Positions 63,251-64,000 of a stretch of 64,000 bases of DNA are shown in pieces (position 1 is the first letter of the stretch; each line of letters begins with the position of its first letter). The translations under genes were made by a program, and so were the position numbers. The notes beneath the pieces are model-generated. The model did not search any database. It saw nothing but the letters and a program-made list of their open reading frames with translations, and had not been told where the DNA came from. Source of the DNA: Reticulitermes speratus (lineage: Eukaryota; Arthropoda; Insecta; Blattodea; Rhinotermitidae); NCBI GenBank assembly GCA_021186555.1, contig JAJKFL010000004.1, forward strand, positions 40,344,351 to 40,408,350. The letters are read 5' to 3'.

Positions 63251-64000
63251 TCATGTTTCCTAGATACGGTAAAATTAAAAAAATATTGCCATTTGACAAT
63301 CAACAAACATTTATTGATAAATATTCTAATAATTCTAATTCAGCAATAACAGAAAGTAAAGCATAATTTTGAAAAAAAAAAAAAGTGTTAACTGCTCTTT
63401 TATCTGGTGCTATTTTTATTAAATTTTTATTTTCAAATAAAATTTCACCACTATTTCAATTTTCAAATCCACAAATAAAACGTACAAAGTCTGCAGCCTA
63501 TTCAATAATTCTATCGTAAATAACAACTTTAGCTCTCTATAATATACACAAAAATTGTTCCTATCTCAAAGAACACAACACTGCACCAACCATTTAATTC
63601 TACAGGATACGGAGAAAACTCCCTGTAGATTTGTTAACGTTAAATGAAGTGCTATATATATATATATATATATATATGTACAGCGCGGAGCGCAATTCAG
63701 TTGACACTCGGTGTTTAGAATGTTGCCTACACTGTCACGTGATTTATGCGCCACCCTGTATGGCTACCGTGGTGTCTTAAAGGGTCAAAGGTTATCCGTA
63801 TTTGTGGACATTAGCACTGTTACCTTTTAATTTACTTATCATTTGGCGAACAGTTTTACAAGAAGGCTATCTCAGCGGTAGTCTCTACAGGTCCATACTT
63901 CAGGGGTTGATACTAAGTGTCACAAGCAGCCAGTTTAATTCATACTGCTATCTCGTTTATGGCAACACGTAAGCCGGTATACTGGTACCGACGTTTCGGA
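63251..64000. other. unassigned AT-rich sequence to the window end
   Basis: A13 run near 63371, (TA)n at 63653-63677. ACCGACGTTTCGGA at the very end may be the start of another TTTCG arm cut by the window edge. Confidence 0.4.

Noticed and set aside
1..64000. Endogenous viral element
   Set aside because: No capsid, polymerase or envelope-like reading found; the only polymerase traces are non-LTR retrotransposon C-termini.

Overview
The window looks like gene-poor nuclear DNA from a large, repeat-rich insect genome. The 3' ends of several decayed non-LTR retrotransposons, tRNA-headed SINEs, hAT-, piggyBac- and pogo-like non-autonomous DNA transposons and many tandem arrays cover most of it. 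The SINE heads, the FEVLTAV-type dispersed repeat and the VFTARYGLYLC-type tandem unit are ones I associate from memory with cockroach and termite (Blattodea) assemblies. That placement is inference and was not searched. No prokaryotic signal (operons, ribosome sites, IS elements) is present.

By my count of array boundaries, about 27 kb of the 64 kb (roughly 42%) is tandem repeat. Main arrays: 171 bp x10 (1491-3200), 15 bp (5275-6570), 114 bp in five separate arrays (7.9, 24.0, 30.5, 34.0 and 43.6 kb), 61 bp (12.8-13.5 kb), 40 bp (15.9-16.9 kb), 45 bp (17.4-17.9 kb), 32 bp (29.0-29.7 kb), 29/26 bp (32.7-33.2 kb), 92 bp in four arrays (36.2, 45.8, 55.8 and 59.7 kb), an AT-rich array (39.0-40.0 kb), a second unrelated 45-bp array (41.1-43.3 kb), 50 bp (50.3-52.3 kb) and 51 bp (52.9-54.3 kb). 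Nearly every long open reading frame is an array translation; when the unit is a multiple of 3 no stop ever appears. These are not genes.

The unifying observation is that many arrays sit inside identifiable transposable elements. The five 114-bp arrays lie in elements with piggyBac-like ends (TTAA then CCCTTTAAAG). The 17.4-kb array lies inside a pogo/Tigger-like element (CAGTAGAACCTCGATTA termini). The four 92-bp arrays are expansions of the body of one tRNA-headed SINE, in both orientations. A 26-bp array is an expansion inside another SINE. The 171-bp unit aligns with the 114-bp unit, so these two satellites are sisters. Single-unit, diverged relatives occur at 9.1, 14.1 and 59.0 kb. Non-autonomous transposons therefore seem to both generate and disperse satellite DNA here.

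Only one place resembles part of a host gene: a GC-rich island at 58.6-58.85 kb with a TATA-like box, a GCCGCCATTTTG (YY1/Pho-like) motif and a strong splice donor. It may be a first exon or a short internal exon, and is uncertain. A recurrent hairpin motif (CTGANGATG, stem-loop, CGAAACATGT) occurs at about ten dispersed sites and may mark the ends of a retroelement family.
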